This document shows, piece by piece, positions 5,194-5,708 of a DNA stretch of 5,708 bases. Source of the DNA: Candidatus Omnitrophota bacterium (GTDB taxonomy: Bacteria > Omnitrophota > Gorgyraeia > 2-01-FULL-45-10); NCBI GenBank assembly GCA_026387165.1, contig JAPLMG010000058.1:1-5708 (forward strand), written 5' to 3'. Each line of letters starts with the position of its first letter. The stretch's first letter is position 1. The translations under genes and the position numbers were made by a program. The notes under the pieces were generated by a model that worked only from the letters and a program-made list of their open reading frames with translations, was not told the DNA's origin and did no database searches.

Positions 5194-5368
5194 TTCCCCC
5201 TTGCAACACAGGACTGATACTCTCATGAAACTAGCCACTTAAAAAACCCGATCTAAACTAGCACTGCAAATATATTTTATCGGCTAAAGCTGCCAGCCGT
5301 ACCTGATCTATTTATCGTCCGGGATTTATTCCTTCCAACTCGGGACTTTCCTGTCTTCTGAGGATATA

Positions 5369-5396
5369 AGTATAGCACAGATTCGCTGAGTGTCAA
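5369..5396 (-). promoter_or_regulatory. Near-consensus sigma70 promoter with extended -10
   Basis: On the minus strand TTGACA (5396-5391) is a perfect -35. TATACT (5374-5369) is a 5-of-6 -10 after a 16-nt spacer, and TG sits one base before it (5377-5376), making an extended -10. It is the best promoter-like sequence in the window. Transcription should start near 5361-5363 and enter the candidate RNA at once. Confidence 0.75.
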
Positions 5397-5427
5397 GGCC
5401 AGCAACATCTCGGGGACAGGTTTGAAG

Positions 5428-5502
5428 CTAATCTTGAAAAGGGAATCCTATGTCTTTCACTATAACCTTACCGCAATATTCAGGCCCCTTGCCTTTAACC
5501 AT
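5428..5502 (-). pseudogene. Possible remnant of an NAD(P)H-hydrate epimerase (YjeF N-domain) C-terminus
   Basis: A 24-codon frame from ATG at 5500-5502 to TAG at 5428-5430 encodes GKGPEYCGKVIVKDIGFP near its centre. The K/G-rich lead, a V-V-K strand and terminal DIG[IF]P resemble the last strand of YjeF_N epimerase domains. The same frame is closed by a TAG a few codons upstream, there is no ribosome-binding site, and no other part of the roughly 220-aa domain is visible. If the resemblance is real, this is debris left by deletion between the metallopeptidase gene and the promoter. It could also be chance. Confidence 0.3.
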
Positions 5503-5565
5503 TCCGCAGTTTTTCTATATTTCCTGGATATAAGATAGTGCGGACGCGGCGTTTTGAATATAATT

Positions 5566-5708
5566 CTAAAAGTTGAGCAGGAACTGGTTATCTTTAAGCC
5601 AATTCTTTGCTTCGCGGTGATCCTTGAATGTCTTATCCCCGACAGTCCAAAAGCGGCTCGAGTGATCAGGCTCTACCAGATGGTCCAGTTCATGCACAAC
5701 GACATAAT
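5566..5708 (-). CDS. YgjP-like (DUF45) zinc metallopeptidase, C-terminal 46 aa
   Basis: The frame enters from the right edge and ends at TAG (5566-5568); its start is outside the window. The 46 visible residues begin YVVVHELDHL. The HExxH zinc motif (HELDH) is followed six residues after its last His by a third His in HSSRFW, then a helical end with REAKNWLKDN. This order (VVHEL.H....HS..FW.........WL) is the characteristic C-terminus of the YgjP/DUF45 family, related to the M48 and SprT-like metallopeptidases. Such genes are often found beside type I restriction genes, but the upstream context cannot be seen. The C-terminus appears complete. The gene is followed by apparently degenerate sequence and not by a recognisable terminator. 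Confidence 0.85.
   Translation of the reverse strand, partial: YVVVHELDHLVEPDHSSRFWTVGDKTFKDHREAKNWLKDNQFLLNF

Larger units (their letters stand above)
5104..5362 (-). ncRNA. Candidate structured small RNA or regulated leader (about 260 nt), family unknown
   Basis: A near-consensus promoter and a strong terminator bracket this stretch, and it has no convincing reading frame: the longest ATG frame is 27 codons without a ribosome-binding site. Visible structure includes hairpin CGGCT-9 nt-AGCCG (around 5280-5300), a long-range ACAGGA/TCCTGT match (5354-5349 with 5213-5208), a direct repeat CTAGTTT preceded by AGTG or AGTGG, and the repeat hairpin at 5154-5193. I compared it by eye with 6S, RNase P, tmRNA, SRP RNA and the common riboswitches and found no match; GGAAAGTCC near its 5' end echoes RNase P, but the other conserved elements are missing. 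It may be an independent small RNA or an attenuated leader of the SIMPL operon. The 5' end is inferred from the promoter. Confidence 0.45.

Noticed and set aside
5145..5227. 27-codon minus-strand frame (ATG at 5227) inside the candidate RNA
   Set aside because: No ribosome-binding site, and the frame runs through the dispersed repeat with an arginine/proline-rich composition; not supported as a gene.
5328..5352. RNase P-like GGAAAGTCC near the 5' end of the candidate RNA
   Set aside because: The rest of the RNase P conserved core is missing and the transcript is too short.
1..5708. CRISPR array, tRNA or rRNA gene, insertion sequence with transposase
   Set aside because: No regularly spaced repeats, no cloverleaf or rRNA-like segments, and no transposase reading frame were found on either strand.

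Overview
The window looks like chromosomal DNA from a diderm, probably uncultured bacterium. All seven convincing protein genes read on the minus strand, and most products are exported or membrane-bound. The combination of a short pseudopilin-like protein, a minimal TatA-TatC pair, a DUF362 protein, GGGGACA-type inverted repeats and CTTCGACAAGCTC-type dispersed repeats reminds me of candidate phylum Omnitrophota genomes. That is an impression from memory, not a placement; no marker gene is present.

Layout, in transcription order (right to left). At the right edge lies the 3' end of a YgjP-like (DUF45) zinc metallopeptidase (5566-5708). Next comes a short apparently broken remnant resembling the C-terminus of an NAD(P)H-hydrate epimerase domain (5428-5502). 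The following 500 bases (4927-5427) carry no convincing protein gene but are not empty. They hold a near-consensus sigma70 promoter (5369-5396), a candidate structured RNA of about 260 nt, and a strong 16-bp intrinsic terminator (5104-5144). They also hold two copies of a dispersed palindromic repeat and a sigma28-like promoter motif (5023-5049).

A two-gene operon follows: a membrane-anchored SIMPL (DUF541) protein (4177-4926) and, 20 nt further on, an exported DUF3857/transglutaminase-like protein with an intact Cys-His-Asp triad (2201-4156). Both should act in the cell envelope.

A second transcription unit starts at a good sigma70 promoter just after the transglutaminase stop codon (2156-2184). 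Its order is pseudopilin-like protein (1840-2076), an uncharacterised 81-aa helical protein (1486-1731), tatA (1224-1406), tatC (473-1192) and a DUF362 protein (1-476, cut by the window edge). The DUF362 protein has a twin-arginine-like signal (SRKKFLK) and its ATG overlaps the tatC stop, so this operon appears to encode a two-component Tat translocase together with one of its own clients.

The most unusual non-coding structures are two. The tatA leader contains a 22-bp GGGGACA hairpin whose 3' arm can instead pair with the tatA ribosome-binding site. The promoter-RNA-terminator block upstream of the SIMPL gene matches no RNA family I recognise.
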